DNA of 64,000 nt from Sapria himalayana (Eukaryota > Streptophyta > Magnoliopsida > Malpighiales > Rafflesiaceae), in assembly GCA_029783825.1 (NCBI GenBank), contig JAREIK010005810.1:1-64000 (forward strand), read 5' to 3'. Made by a program: the position numbers and the translations under genes. A model generated the notes under the pieces. The model was not told where the DNA came from. It saw only the letters and a program-made list of their open reading frames with translations, and did no database searches. Shown piece after piece: positions 1 to 12,689 of the stretch (position 1 is the first letter of the stretch; every line of letters starts with the position of its first letter).

Positions 1-396
1 CGTATATTAATATACATACATATATATAGATATATAACTATGTATAAATGTATTTAACAATATGTATATCAACATATTACTATATTTAAATGTATTTATC
101 TACATTAATATACATAACTATATATAAACAGTATGCATAAATAGTATACAAAAATAGTATAAGGTATGCCGACTTAATATCTATATCAATATACATAACT
201 ATATATAAACAGTATAATTAAATAGTATATATAAACATAAGTGTATTTTATATAAGTGTATTTAAACATAACTATACATCAATATACATGTGTGATATAA
301 TTCAAATTTCTTATATAAGTGTATTTTACTATATCTATAACTATAAAAACATAATACATAAACATAACTATATAAATATAACAACGTATATTTAAT

Positions 397-429
<33 letters not shown>

Positions 430-850
430 CTATATATAAATGTATTTATCTATATTAATATACATAACTATATATAAATAGTATACATAAACAATATACA
501 TAAATAGTATAATGTATGTCGAATTGATATATACATCAATATACATACCTATAAATAAATAGTATACATAAACAGTATACATAAACAATATACATAAACA
601 TAGATGTATTTAACAATATGTGTATTTTACTATATCTATAACTATAAAAATAGTATACATAAACATAACTATATATAAATATAACAACATATATTTAATA
701 TACATATATATATATATAGATATATAACTATATATAAATGTATTTAACAATATGTATATCAACATATTACTATATATAAATGTATTTATCTACATCAATA
801 CCTATACATAGCCATATGTCTAAATATATATAATTACATGAAAATCTATA
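1..850. repeat. Short-unit AT-rich repeat region, interior of outer element CACTA-2
   Basis: The stretch is made of diverged copies of short units such as TATACATAACTATATATAAA and AGTATACATAAACA. A landmark near 166 (GGTATGCCGACTTAATATC) recurs near 509, and appears in reverse orientation at about 41411 and 41470 inside CACTA-3. Part of it (about 255-375) is the reverse complement of about 8393-8512. No coding potential is visible. It is read as interior of CACTA-2 because the sequence continues, across the nested CACTA-1, into 22432 onward. Confidence 0.6.
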
Positions 851-3242
851 ATAACTTCTACAACATGTATAACTACATGCTTTAGAAACTTAATATCCAT
901 TCATATCAATTATCTCATTCATACATCTTTTTTTGGATATTGTATAAATTTTTATCATTTTCGCATATATTTTAGGAACAAAAATTTAATTTTTTTAGCC
1001 TCAAATGTTTTTTTATTGTATTTTTATTTGTTTGCATAAATCATTATGATTTAATATGTTTAGTGTTTGTATTTTTGTTTCACTTAATATCATTTAACTA
1101 AAATTAATTTCTAATTAAAATGTTCATTTGTTAAAATTCATTTTGTAAATTTCAAAATAAATAACAATATATTTGTGTAATAAATATTATAATAAATTTC
1201 TAAAATATATATGTGATGTAGTTTCAATTTACAACGAAAAAACTTTAAAAATAAAATTTATTTACAAAATAAAATTTGTACATCATAATATTCAATATGT
1301 TATATGTATTATAAATAAACAATGTTTGAAATGTATCTATTAATTACAAAAAAAACATTGTAATGTATTAAATTTAAAAAAAATCTAAAAATAATTATTT
1401 TAAAAAAGAATTCATATATTTATATGGTCATTTATATATTTGAATAAAAGAAAAAAATAATTACTTGTAGAAAAAGTAAATCTTGTATTTATATGGTAAT
1501 CTGTTTTGTTTGAATATAATTAAAAAGATAATTATTTTTTACAAAACATTAAAGGCATGTATTTATATGCACTACATTATATTTATTTGAATTTTAAAGT
1601 TTCTAAAAATTTATTAATAATAATAAATAATAGGTTGAAATTTATATGCACTACATTAGAGACACTAATATTTTAATAAAAAAATTATATAGAAAAACAA
1701 AAACAATATTATCTATTTATGAACTATATTTTAATTTTTAACATAATTGTAAAACTAAAATAATTTACAAATATGCCAACTTCATTTCTTTATATGAGTA
1801 TAATGATATTATTTTAATATAAATATTAAAAAAGCAACTATTCGAATAAAATAGAAGCTCATATATTTAATTCACAATTTTATTTACGCAAAAAAATACA
1901 TCACACACACACTCACTCACTCACAACACATGCATACACACAAATATCTATTTTTAATATATATAATTTACAATATTTTATAAATGTGTATAATATATAA
2001 TATTTTATTTTAATTAAATTTTCAAAATAAAAAATTTTAAACTACATTACACCCACACACGCACGCACACAAATATATATAATATTTTCATGTGTAACTT
2101 TAAAAATACATATGTATATAGGTATATGAGTGTTTTTGTGAGGGTGTATAGTAGTATATGCATGCATATGAGCATATACACACTACTTTGAAAATGCAGA
2201 TACATGTGTGAATATATACAAAAGTACAAAAATGTGTATGCTGATATATAATGTAATAGTAATGTATATGGATGTATAAATATTGTGTTGTTTGTGTAAG
2301 GAAATGTATATGCACATATATATTTATGCATATATATGTATGTATCAATATTAATTTTGAGAAGAAAATACTTGAGCACATAAATATTAACATGTTCCGC
2401 AAATTCGTGAGAGCAAGAGCAAAAAGTGACATTATTGCAAGTTACTACTAATCTCCCATCTATAACACTTTGTCTCATAATTTGATCAGAGTACTACTTG
2501 CAATGATAGGTTCATTCAATACTACATACCAATGGAGTTATATTTTCATTCAATACCATAATTTGTTCAAATAAAAAATCTATCTAGTATCTTTTTCAAC
2601 AACTTTCTATCTTGTATTTCGAGTCCTTGATAAGCTATTTTCAATTTTGATATATAGTACATTTCTTATCTAATATCTCTAGTTCAAACTATTGTAATAG
2701 TAAAATCCATCAAATCAATCTAGGCCTAACAATCTTTTTTTTGAGATATTTGATTATAGAATATTAGTATATACTAGACTTTGGTTCCCACTAATTATAA
2801 CATTAATTCCAAAAGAAAAAGTGTTAATACAAGTTCTTTCTCTATAGTGTGGGTAATACAATTGGGCATTTTAGAAGTGTGTTGTTATCAATAGTATATG
2901 ATAACTAAAATATAAATATTGTATAATGATATAAAACTCTTCATAATTATATTTAACTATATTTTAACACTATGTAAACTATTTTTAGTAACTATATTAA
3001 TAACTATATATAACTTTTTTTAACTATATAATATTTTATAACGATATGAGTAATTCTATATAACTATATTTTTAACAAAATATATCATATGTATAATACT
3101 ATATAACTATATATAATTGTATTTTACTATATGTATAACTATAAAAATGTTATATATTATTATATCTTAGATACATACATATGTATAACTATATGTGTAT
3201 AACTATATATAAATATTTGTATAACTATACGAATACTCTATA
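850..3242 (+). repeat. AT-rich interior arm of CACTA-2, left of the nested insertion
   Basis: This arm is a diverged duplicate of about 8640-11060 inside CACTA-1. Shared landmarks in the same order include a CA-rich patch (1903/9708), a TATATGCATGCAT patch (2155/9976), and a low-copy stretch containing CATAATTTGATC (2476/10294). The last 40 bases (about 3203-3242) match the start of the 540-bp satellite unit seen at 45657 and end at ...ACTCTATA, where CACTA-1 begins. A minus-strand open frame at 2047-2478 is AT-rich and resembles no family I know. Nothing supports a gene here. Confidence 0.6.
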
Positions 3243-3256
3243 CACTACAAGAAAAT
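3243..3256 (+). repeat. Left terminal inverted repeat of CACTA-1
   Basis: CACTACAAGAAAAT. The same 14 bases open CACTA-5 at 55905 and, reversed, close CACTA-3 at 44293. The following 80 bases (TTTTAGCTAGGGA..CAATCCCTAGCTAAATTG) are also shared by all three left ends, so the recognised terminus is longer than the TIR itself. Confidence 0.95.
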
Positions 3257-3279
3257 ATTGATTTAGACAGGTAATTTTT

Positions 3280-4240
3280 AGCTAGGGAACAATCCCTAGC
3301 TAAATTGCGAGAGATTAGCTTGGGAATAGCAAGCGTTTATCCCCCCCACCCCCCACAAAAATAAAAATGTGCAACTTATTAACGATGGAATAATTTCGTA
3401 AATTCCGCATCAGAAAAAAGCGTGGAATTTAGCAACGGATTAGTGACAGAATAATTTCGTAAATTCCTACATCAGAAAAAAGCGCGGAATTTAGCAACGA
3501 ATTAGCTACGAAGTTATCAATGGAATATTTACTTAAATTCCACTCAAGAAAAGTGGGAAATTTAGCAATGAATTAGTGATGAATTAGCGATGGGAATTCC
3601 CCTAGTTAATAAAATCCAACATTTAGCAATGGTTTAGTGACTGAAATTTCCATAGCTAATAAAAACTAGAATTTATCGACGGATATTTAGCAACAAGAAT
3701 TTCCGTAGCTAATAAAAACTAGAATCTAGCGATGGATTTAGCGATAGAATTTTCTAGATAATAAAATTCAGAAATTAGCAATGGAATTTTCCTAGCTATT
3801 AAAATCTATAATTTAGCAATGGATTTAGCGACAGAATTTCCCTAGCTAATTTAATCCATAACATAGCGATACATTTTAGCTACGAAATTCCCTAGCTAAT
3901 TACATACTGAACATAGCGACAAATTTTTAGCAATGTAATTTCACTAGCTAATTATATTCTGAAAAAATATCTATGGATTTTGCGACAAAATTTTCCTTGC
4001 TAATTACATACTTAATATAGTGATGGATTTAAGTGACGGAACTTCCCTAGCCAATTACATCATGATAATAGTGACAAATTTTAGTGACGTAACTTCCCTT
4101 GCTAAAAAAATTCAGAATATATCGATGGATTTAGCGAGGAAACTTCACTAGCTAATTAAATCCGGAATATAGCGACAAATTTATTGACTGAACTTCCCTG
4201 GCTAATTAAATCCCGAACATAGCAATAGAAATTTCTAGCT
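3280..4240 (+). repeat. Left subterminal repeat array of CACTA-1
   Basis: About 16 to 18 diverged units of roughly 55-60 bp, each containing forms of TTAGCGACGGAATTTCC, CTAGCTAAT and TAAATCC. In En/Spm elements short subterminal repeats are the binding sites of the TNPA protein. By analogy these are the likely binding sites for this family, but the binding motif is inferred. Homologous arrays lie at 55925-56770 and, inverted, at 43160-44293. Confidence 0.8.
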
Positions 4241-5520
4241 AATATTTAATTATTTAATTTTTTTAATTTATTATTAGTTTCAATATTTTATATAAGTTTG
4301 TTTATTAAATGCATGCTAATGGTCTATAGATGAATGATCATTAAAAGTTACATTCTCTTCGTAAAATTATAAAAAAATGATATTATAAATAAATAATTTA
4401 AAAAATATGAAAATACAAAAAAATTATATTAATAAGGACTAAAATAATTATTTTATGATGTATAATTTTTTAAAAATTAATACATCTTAATTTTTCTAAA
4501 ATTTTTAATTAAAAAATTAAAAAATTTGTATTAGAGTAACATTAAATAATTAATTCAATAATTATAATAATTTATTTCGATATTTCAAAAAGTAAATTAA
4601 CATACATTAAAATTTCTATTAATATTAAAGTAAATTAATTCATTGTATAATAAAATATAAAATATGTTCAAAAATATATGAATTGACTAATAAACAAGTA
4701 AATATAATATTAGTATAAAAAATATTTATGATTATATGAAAGTTTTAAAAAAATAATTAATACAAGATTTGAAAATTTTGAAATATAATAAAATATAAAA
4801 TTTTTCATTAAAGTTAAAAAAAAATAAATTAATATTTAAAATAAATACATAAATGTTTGCACCTGCTAAAATTTATATGAATTAAATATTTGAGTAATAT
4901 TTTTTCTATTAGCTTTTAACATTCAGTCTATTAAAATAATTGATATAACTTTTTTTAATTATCTTATCACTTTAAGTATTTTTTTGAATTTTAAAAATTA
5001 TTAATGATATCAAATAATATGAAATTTTATCCCTGTAAAATTATTACATATTATCTTCATAAAAATTAATATGGTGAATTCTTAAAAATTTATAACCAAA
5101 AAATATAAATTTTATCTATTTTTTAACATTAAAAGTATTTTATAACTCATATAAGAGTGGCTAGAAAAAAAATTATCATTTCATGTATCGTCATATTATA
5201 TGAAATTTGTTAATTTTGTAGCTATTTGATAAATTTTTTATAGGCTAAACATAAATTTTTTCAAATTTTTTTATATTTATTGTTTAATTAATATTATAAT
5301 AAAAAATTGTATGGCATATATTTTTCATTTGTACCTTGCTACATGCACATTAATATAGTTGAAAATATTTGATAGTAATTAAAATAAATGAGTCTTTTTG
5401 TATTATATATATATATATATATATTATATTATATTATTTATTTAATGTTTTAATAATTAAAAATATAAATATTTTGTAAATATATATTATTTGTTATTTA
5501 ATGTTTATTTTGTCGAAACT
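4241..5520 (+). repeat. AT-rich left arm of CACTA-1
   Basis: There are no genes. The arm is conserved in the other left ends: it aligns with about 56771-57950 (same strand) and with about 42180-43150 (inverted). A shared landmark near its end is TGTACCTTGCTAC (5332), found as TGTACCTTACTAC near 57871 and inverted near 42180. Composition is over 80 percent A+T. Confidence 0.7.
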
Positions 5521-6131
5521 CAAGTCCTCCATCTTTCTCTCGACACTTTCGAAAAATAAGCGACGCAAGTCCTCCGCAGTCCTCCATCTTTCTTTTGACA
5601 CTGACGCAACATAAACATATTCGAATTAAGCGATAATTTGTTATTGATTTGAAGTATGTTTGCTACCCTAATTCTTCATCGATTATCTTAATGCATTAGT
5701 TTGAGTATTGATTCTGTTAATTTTTTTTGAATTACTTCTTCTTTAATCGTATACATTAATTTAATTATACTTATTGTGATACATACCTAATGCATTTGTG
5801 TTGTGTTGACCAGTAGGTATGCTTATATAACTTAATTTAATTATACTTTTTTAATACATATTCTATTAATTTAATTATACTTGGACTGCTTATATAAACT
5901 TAATCTTATATAACATAAAATGGGTGTTTTGTGTTGGGCAGTGTGTATATAACACATAAATATATAAATATATTTTATTATATCTATAACTATAAAATAG
6001 TTTATATAAACATATCTATACATAAATATAACAACATATATTCAATATATATATATATATATCATAATTTTATATATGATACATTCGATATACATGTGTA
6101 TTTTGAATATAAATAGTATTATACATATAAC

Positions 6132-6164
<33 letters not shown>

Positions 6165-7055
6165 CACAAATAAAGTTATTCTGACTTTATGATAGGCTTT
6201 TAATAATGTATATTTGAAATTTGTAAGTCATCATTATGAAATACACGTCGAATAAATTTACTTTGTGAAAATATCTATTATTCCATAATGTCATGCCTAC
6301 CCAATAAGTATAATTAAATTAATATCTGTAAACTTTATTTTATACATGGCTTTATGTATAGGGAAAAACACACACTCTTATAAAAATGTAAGAGTGTATT
6401 TAATATCTGTAAATTAAAAGTATAGTCACATTAATATCTGTTAATGTCAAATTAATATATGTAAACATTTATTGACCAGGTTTCAATTAGTTAAAATAAA
6501 AATGTAATAGGCTTTATGAATACTTATACTAATTTACAATACATTTAAATACAGGTATATATTTGACAATACTTTAATTACTATATTTAATTAAATGCCA
6601 CTTAGGCTCCCTTATAAATACCCTAGCATTGACTATCATTATGATTCATACTGGATTAAAATATATAAGATATCTAGCTCATCTGACATACATTATTTCC
6701 TGCATGAATTGATGCCGATGACTTTTTGATGAGTTTGAGAAGTTCCACCTATATGGATTAGTAGATCTCACATATTTTATCACCACTATAGCCATTAACT
6801 CATAAATCATATACCCATGGACTTGATACTATTTATTTATTGTAAGCTGACCATATAATAGTTTACTTGAGTAAACACTAGAAACTATTTACTTATTGTA
6901 AGCTTAGATAATGAAGAAACTTTGATAATTAATCCAAATAATCAATATCTATGAAATGATAATGCAGATTCATAGAGTTAACTTTATTACTTGTTAAACT
7001 CATATACTTGTGATACGTTTTACCGTGCTATAAAATAACTAACACTTATATTGAT
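5521..7055. other. Interior of CACTA-1, no recognisable gene
   Basis: From 5521 there is a locally duplicated CT-rich stretch (AAGTCCTCC...ATCTTTC twice, 5522-5612). A segment GATAATTTGTTATTGATTTGA (about 5631) follows and is also present, inverted, in CACTA-3 near 41930. AT-dinucleotide runs lie at 6047-6061 and 6137-6161. The rest is low-complexity AT-rich DNA. A short plus-strand open frame at 5931-6116 is a translation of TATA repeats. Confidence 0.5.
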
Positions 7056-7059
7056 TTTT

Positions 7060-7470
7060 GTAGTGTCTTGTATCTCTATAATTTCAAAACTTAATGGTCT
7101 TTGAGCTATTATAATTACAATAATTCTTAGATTTAGACCTCTTGTTTTTTAAATTTGCTTTGACATTTTCTCTTGGTTGAATTTCTTTCAATTAACATTG
7201 TATATAATTCTAAAGAGGTTGATGTTTCACTTGTCTATCTCTTTTGAATCTCCTTGCTGAGAATTAAATCCTAAACATCATCGAATTTCAATTTATTAGT
7301 TTTTGATGAACTATGTATAAGTATAATTGTAATACATTAATTTTTGATAGAGAACACAAAATTATCAGCACACATACTTCATCATTGACTTCAATACCAA
7401 ACAAAGTTAAATTGGGTTGTGATTGTGTCGACTTCATTGAGTTGCTGGGTCACTGATGTGTTTTCTGCCA
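7060..7470 (-). pseudogene. Ty1-copia gag fragment, antisense inside CACTA-1
   Basis: On the minus strand the sequence reads TSVTQQLNEVDTITTQF, then after a frameshift GIEVNDEVCVLIILCSLSK, then further along TNKLKFDDV, a stop, DLILSKEIQK and SETSTS. This order matches the capsid (UBN2-type) part of plant copia gag: a T-V-x-E-H-L-N-E-F segment, G-I-E-x-D-D-E-x-x-x-x-L-L-x-S-L-P, and the L-x-F-x-D-V-x-x-x-L-L-x-E-E segment. Several stops and at least one frameshift make it dead. No LTRs, protease or integrase are seen next to it. It is either a truncated insertion or a piece captured by the transposon. Confidence 0.75.
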
Positions 7471-8296
7471 ACTATAGATTGAAAAAACACCTCATCATGT
7501 GCACTCTTTTAGCTTCAATTAGTTTTTCATATATAATAGCAAGAGCCTTCGTAAGCCTTACTATGCTCTTCTCATTTTTTATATTGAAACTAAGTTGGTA
7601 AGATATCATATTTCAGATGGATTCAAGTGCAAGTATGTGCTCTTCTTCCTTCATAGACGCTATCTTCTTCCTTAGAAGGGGTTGATATAGAATTTTCTAG
7701 TATATATATTTCAGATAGAATTTCATAGACTCTATCTTCTTCAGATTTCTAATAATTTTTTCATAGTATTTCATGACAAACAGTACCATATAAATTGAAA
7801 TCAGATTTCTTTATGTATTATATAGGAGTAAAATAAAATCAAGCATTAAAAAAATAATAAAATGATATATTTATTCAATCAAACTGGAATAAATATATTA
7901 AATCAAACTCAATTTTAATCAAACTAGTTAGAGCGAATTAGCTTTACCTCTCTCTCATTCTCTTTGACATAGAATTTGTCAAATTTCATGGCAGAATATT
8001 TGAGACCTTGGAAGAAGTTGATGTTAAGAGACTATGGAATATGGTGATGATGATGCACAACTAGGTGAGCTCCATGTGAAGGCACTTGGTGTATTTTTCC
8101 AAGCATAGATATGATTAATTCAATGTCATTTCTATATTTAGCTTATTTTGACAACTAGAGTCTCTTGTTGGCCAAAATTAATGATAGAAAGTGATATTTT
8201 GTTTTTTTTGTTACATCTAACCACTTCTTTACACATGTTACTTTCCAAAATGTAAAAATAAAAGCAAGGTGTCTATCATTAATTAATTGTATACAA

Positions 8297-8311
<15 letters not shown>
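7471..8311. other. Intergenic stretch, possible further copia remains
   Basis: I see no clear gene. The sequence is less AT-rich than its surroundings and may continue the degraded copia fragment upstream of its gag, but I could not align a reading frame. A plus-strand open frame at 7419-7601 is the antisense of the gag remnant and is not a gene. Confidence 0.3.
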
Positions 8312-8381
<70 letters not shown>

Positions 8382-8382
8382 G
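8312..8382. repeat. (TG)n microsatellite
   Basis: About 35 uninterrupted TG units, preceded by an (AT)n run at 8300-8311. The Cys/Val open frames across it are translations of the repeat. Confidence 0.97.
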
Positions 8383-8392
8383 TTATATTTAT

Positions 8393-9708
8393 ACATATTT
8401 ATGTTTATGTATACTATTATTATAGTTATAGATATAGTAAAATATATTTATATAAGAAATTCAAATTATATCACACATGCGTATTGATGTATAGTTATGT
8501 TTAAATACACTTATTAATTTGATGAACTTAAATGTATAAAGATTTATACATTTATATATAATAATATATAAATGAATTTAACAATATGTGTATCAACATA
8601 TTACTATATATAAATGTAATTATCTACATAAACACCTATACATAGCCATATGACTAAATATATATAATTACATGAAAAACTAAATATAACTACATCTACA
8701 ACATGTATAACTACATGCTTTAGAAACTTAATATCCTTTCATATCATTCATCTCATTCATATATATATATTTTTGATATTGTATAAATCTTTAGTATTTT
8801 TCCATAAATTTTTGGAACTTAAATTTAATTTTTTCAACTTTAAATGTATTTTTAATGTATTTTTATATGTTTGTATAAATCATTATAATTTAATATGTTT
8901 AGGATATGTATTTTTGTTTCACTTAATATCATTTAACTAAAATTGATTTTTAATAAAATGTTTATTTGTTAAAATTTATGTTTTAAATTTCAAAACAAAT
9001 AACAATATGTTACTGTAATAAATTTTATAAAAAATTCCTAAAATATATATGTGATGTATTTTCAATTTACGAAGATAAAACTTTAAAAATAAATTTTATT
9101 TACAAAATAAAATTTGCACCTCATAATATGCAATATGTTATATTTATTATACATAAACAATGTTTAAAATGTATCTATTAATTACAAATAAAAACATTGA
9201 CATGTATTTAATTTTAAAAAAATAAAAAATAATTATTTTAAAAAACAAATTCATATATTTATATGGTCATATATATTTTTTGAATAAAATAAAAAATAAT
9301 AACTTGTAGAAAAATTTACTCATGTATTTAAATGGAAATCTGTTTTGTTTGAACATAATTAAAGAAATTATTGTTTTTTTACAAAAGATTAAAGGCATGT
9401 ATTTATATGTACTACATCATAATTGCTTGAAATTAAAAGTTTCTAAAAATTTATTAATAATAATATATAATAGGTAGAAATTTATCATAGACATTAATAT
9501 TTTAATAAAAAAATTTTATAAAAAAAACAATATTATCTATTTATGACCGATATTTTAATTTCTATCATAATTTACAAATATACCATTTTCATTAATTTAT
9601 ATGAGTATAATGATAGTAATTTAATATAAATATTAAAAAAACAACTATTTGAATAAATAGAAGCTCATATATTTAATTCATACTTTTATTTTATGCATTA
9701 ATATGCTT

Positions 9709-9740
<32 letters not shown>

Positions 9741-9860
9741 CACACACGCACAAATTTATTTTAAATATAAAGAATTTACAATATTTTATAAATTGAGTAC
9801 AATATATAATATTTTATTTTAATTAAATTTTCAAAATCATAAAATTTTAAATACATTCAA

Positions 9861-9901
<41 letters not shown>

Positions 9902-11283
9902 ATAATTTCATTTGTAACATTAAAATACATTACGTATATAGGTATATGTGTGTGTTTGTGTGGGTGTTAAGTAGTATATGCATGCATACAAGTATATACA
10001 CTATACTTTGAAAATGTCGATACATGCATGAATATATATCAAAGTACAAAAATGTGTATTGTGATATATAATGTATAGTTATGTATATGGATGTATAAGT
10101 GTGTGTGTGTGTGTGTAGGTCAGTGTATATGCACATATATATTTATGCATATATATGTAAGTATCAACATTATTTTTGAGAAAAAAAATACTTAAGCACA
10201 TAATTATTATCATGTTCTACAAATTCATGAGAGCACAAGCAAAGAGTGACATTATTGGATACTACTAATCTCGCATCTATAACACTTTGCCTCATAATTT
10301 GATTTGAATACTACTTGCAATGATAAGGTTCATTCAATACTACGTACCATGGAGTTACATTTTCATTCAATACTATAATTTGTTCAAATAAAGAAAATCT
10401 ATCTAATATATTTTTCAACAACTCTTCATCTTCTTTTTCTATTCTTGATAAGCTATTTTCAATTTTGATTATATGTACATTCCTTATCTAATATCTCTAG
10501 CTCAAACTATTGTAATTGTAAAATCCATCAAATCAATCCATGCCTAATATCTTTATTTTTAATGATATATTTGATTATAGAATATTTAGTATATACTATG
10601 ACTAGTTCCCAGTAAATATGATATGAACTTTCCAATTGAAAAAAATGTTTATACAAGTTCTTTCTCTATAGTGGTATAATTCAATTAGGCATCTCAGAGT
10701 GTGTTATTATCACAGTTATGATAACTAATTATAAATATTAGTATAACCATATAAAACTATTCATAATTATATTTAACTATATTTGCAACTATGTAAACTA
10801 TTTTTATAACTATATTAATAAATATATATAATTATTTTTTAACTATATAATATATTATAACTATATGAGTAATTCTATATAACTATATTTTTAACATAAT
10901 ATATCATATGTATAATTATATATAACTATATATAATTGTAGTTTACTATATGTATAAATATAAATATGTTATATATAACTATATCTTTATCTACTTACAT
11001 ATTTATAACTTTATGTGTATAACTGGGAACCAGTCATAACTCTTTTTAATATTAGTATACCTAAACACTATATATTAGTATACCTAAACACTATATATAA
11101 TTAAATATAATTATATTTGTATCTATGTATACATATATGTATTCATATAATTAAATCTATATATTTATTTATATCTTTGTATATATTTATATATAACTAC
11201 TTATAAATACTTGTATTAATATATCTATATATAATTATATGTTTAACTTTATATAACTCTTTTTTTAATTATGTATACTATAA
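8393..11283 (+). repeat. AT-rich interior arm and satellite of CACTA-1 (duplicate of 850-3242)
   Basis: From about 8540 the sequence follows 700-3242 in order with many small differences. The first 120 bases (8393-8512) match about 255-375 in inverted orientation, so the left boundary is rearranged. It contains (CA)n runs at 9708-9753 and 9862-9884 followed by (AT)n. A 23-bp exact tandem duplication (ATTAGTATACCTAAACACTATAT) lies at about 11051-11096. The final 180 bases match the sequence directly right of CACTA-1 (22435-22615), so this arm runs unbroken into the ARF retrocopy where CACTA-2 is interrupted. Confidence 0.7.
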
Positions 11284-11298
11284 GTATAAGAACATATA
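11284..11298 (+). repeat. Left target-site duplication of the ARF retrocopy (CACTA-1)
   Basis: GTATAAGAACATATA, repeated at 12209-12223 as GTATAAGAACAAATA. Both are forms of the satellite word GTATAACAACATATA. A duplication of about 15 bp is the signature of LINE-type retroposition. Confidence 0.75.
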
Positions 11299-12208
11299 GA
11301 GGTTGACCTCCCTTTCTGGTGACAATCTCTTGGGGTGTATTGATTTTGTTTCTTTCTCTCATCAAATCTTTTTACTGCCATACGACAAAGAATTTGAGAT
11401 TTAGTGGAAGATTGGGATTTACGTTCACAAAGCTATTCAGCAGGCTGTTTGCCAACAAGGAGACAAGAATTTTGATGTAGGTCTTGATGCTGGTGGAAAG
11501 ATAACCATTCTATTTAAGTTGATGTTTGGTGAAATTGTCACCAAAATTCCTACTATTGTCTTCAATGCAGAGACTGTTGAATATAAAAACATTAATTTCA
11601 CTATGTGGGATGTGGGGGGTCAAGACAAGTTTTGTCCTTTTTGGAGGGATTACTTCCAAAATACACAATGTCTCATATTTGTGGTGGATAGCAATGACAG
11701 AGATTGAGTAGTTGAAGCTAGAGATGAGTTGCATAGGATGCTAAATGAGGAATAGCTTCGAGATGCAGTTTTGCTAGTGTTTGCCAATAAGCAAGATCTT
11801 CCCAATGCGATAGATGTAGCTGAAATTACTGACAAGCTAGGAATTCACTCTCTTCTCCAATGCTATTGCCACATTTAGAGCACCCGTGCTACCTTTGGCC
11901 AGGGCCTCTACGAGGTTCTTGATTGGCTTTCCAATTACATTGCCAGCCAATCATAAACAATTTTAGCCGGATGAGGCAAACTTTGTTGACATATCTCGAT
12001 GTGGATCTAATCTTTGCCTATTTTGCTTGAGTTTGTTGTGTTATGTGGATGACATCATCTGTTTCCAGGGGGATTCAAATTGTATTTATATGTATATATT
12101 GCATGCCTAAAATACAAGACCGCATTTACTTTGTGTTGATCTGTTGTAAACCAAATTTGTTTGTTTACTGTTTACTATTTTATGTCTCTTTGCCATTGGA
12201 TCCCAAAG
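11299..12208 (+). pseudogene. ARF1-like small GTPase, processed retrocopy carried by CACTA-1
   Basis: ADP-ribosylation factors are Ras-superfamily GTPases that recruit coat proteins to Golgi membranes. The coding part runs from a mutated start (TTG at 11412; ATG in the sister copy) to TAA at 11954. Visible motifs are the N-terminal [13 protein letters not shown], a P-loop GLDAGGKIT (normally GLDAAGKTT), switch region [31 protein letters not shown], the guanine-specificity motif NKQDLPNA, and the C-terminal GLYEVLDWLSNYIA. The [14 protein letters not shown] stretch is plant-type. Expected introns are absent and UTR-like DNA flanks the frame, so it is a processed copy. Stops interrupt it after VVDSNDRD, in NEE-stop-LRD, and at the Q of YIQST; an in-frame deletion or shift near codon 22 also breaks it. 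No poly(A) tail remains. Confidence 0.9.
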
Positions 12209-12223
12209 GTATAAGAACAAATA
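12209..12223 (+). repeat. Right target-site duplication of the ARF retrocopy (CACTA-1)
   Basis: GTATAAGAACAAATA pairs with the copy at 11284 with one mismatch. Directly after it the interrupted satellite resumes (ATAATTGTTTTGATATATG), so the retrocopy landed inside the satellite unit. Confidence 0.75.
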
Positions 12224-12689
12224 ATTGTTTTGATATATGTATTACTATAAAAGCTTTATACATAACTATATTTAAATATTTATTTTACAACTTATATTTA
12301 ATATACATTTGTATATATTAGTATTCAAAAATATATTTTACTATATCTATACCTATACATAACTATATGTATAGATATATAAAATTATATAAATAAATAT
12401 ATATAGCTACATATATAAATATAAGTATAACTATATGTATAATCACATGTAACTATATTTATAATTACATGTATAATAACATACAATAATATGTAAGCAC
12501 AAAGCATGAGAGTCTCCGTTGATTATGCTCATATATGGTATAATACAAATAAGAGCCGTACTCTTACTTAATCCCAGCCCTTGGGCCTCAAGCTCAAATA
12601 TGAACTTATGTATGACAAAAAATGTAATATTTGATAAGTTTATACAGATGAAATTTTATTTCTTTTGTATAATTTTTAATTCTAACACT
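12224..12689 (+). repeat. Satellite remainder and conserved spacer
   Basis: 12224-12490 is a partial 540-bp satellite unit. 12491-12689 (from TAAGCACAAAGCATGAGAG, through GAGCCGTACTCTTAC and CAGCCCTTGGGCCTC) is a more complex segment conserved in CACTA-2 at about 25230-25450. It may be a piece of another gene or a structural part of the element. Open frames over it show no family resemblance. Confidence 0.5.

Noticed and set aside
2047..2478. 143-codon minus-strand frame
   Set aside because: Tyr/His/Ile-rich translation of CA and TA repeats. The homologous arm at 9930-10136 does not keep the frame.
3280..4240. Regular spacing of TTAGCGACGG units, considered as a separate satellite
   Set aside because: The array sits directly inside each CACTA terminus in three elements, so it is the subterminal region of the transposon.
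10590..11050. Inverted words ACTAGTTCCCAGT / AACTGGGAACCAGT as possible TIRs of a small element
   Set aside because: The match is too short, the interior is ordinary satellite, and no target duplication was found.
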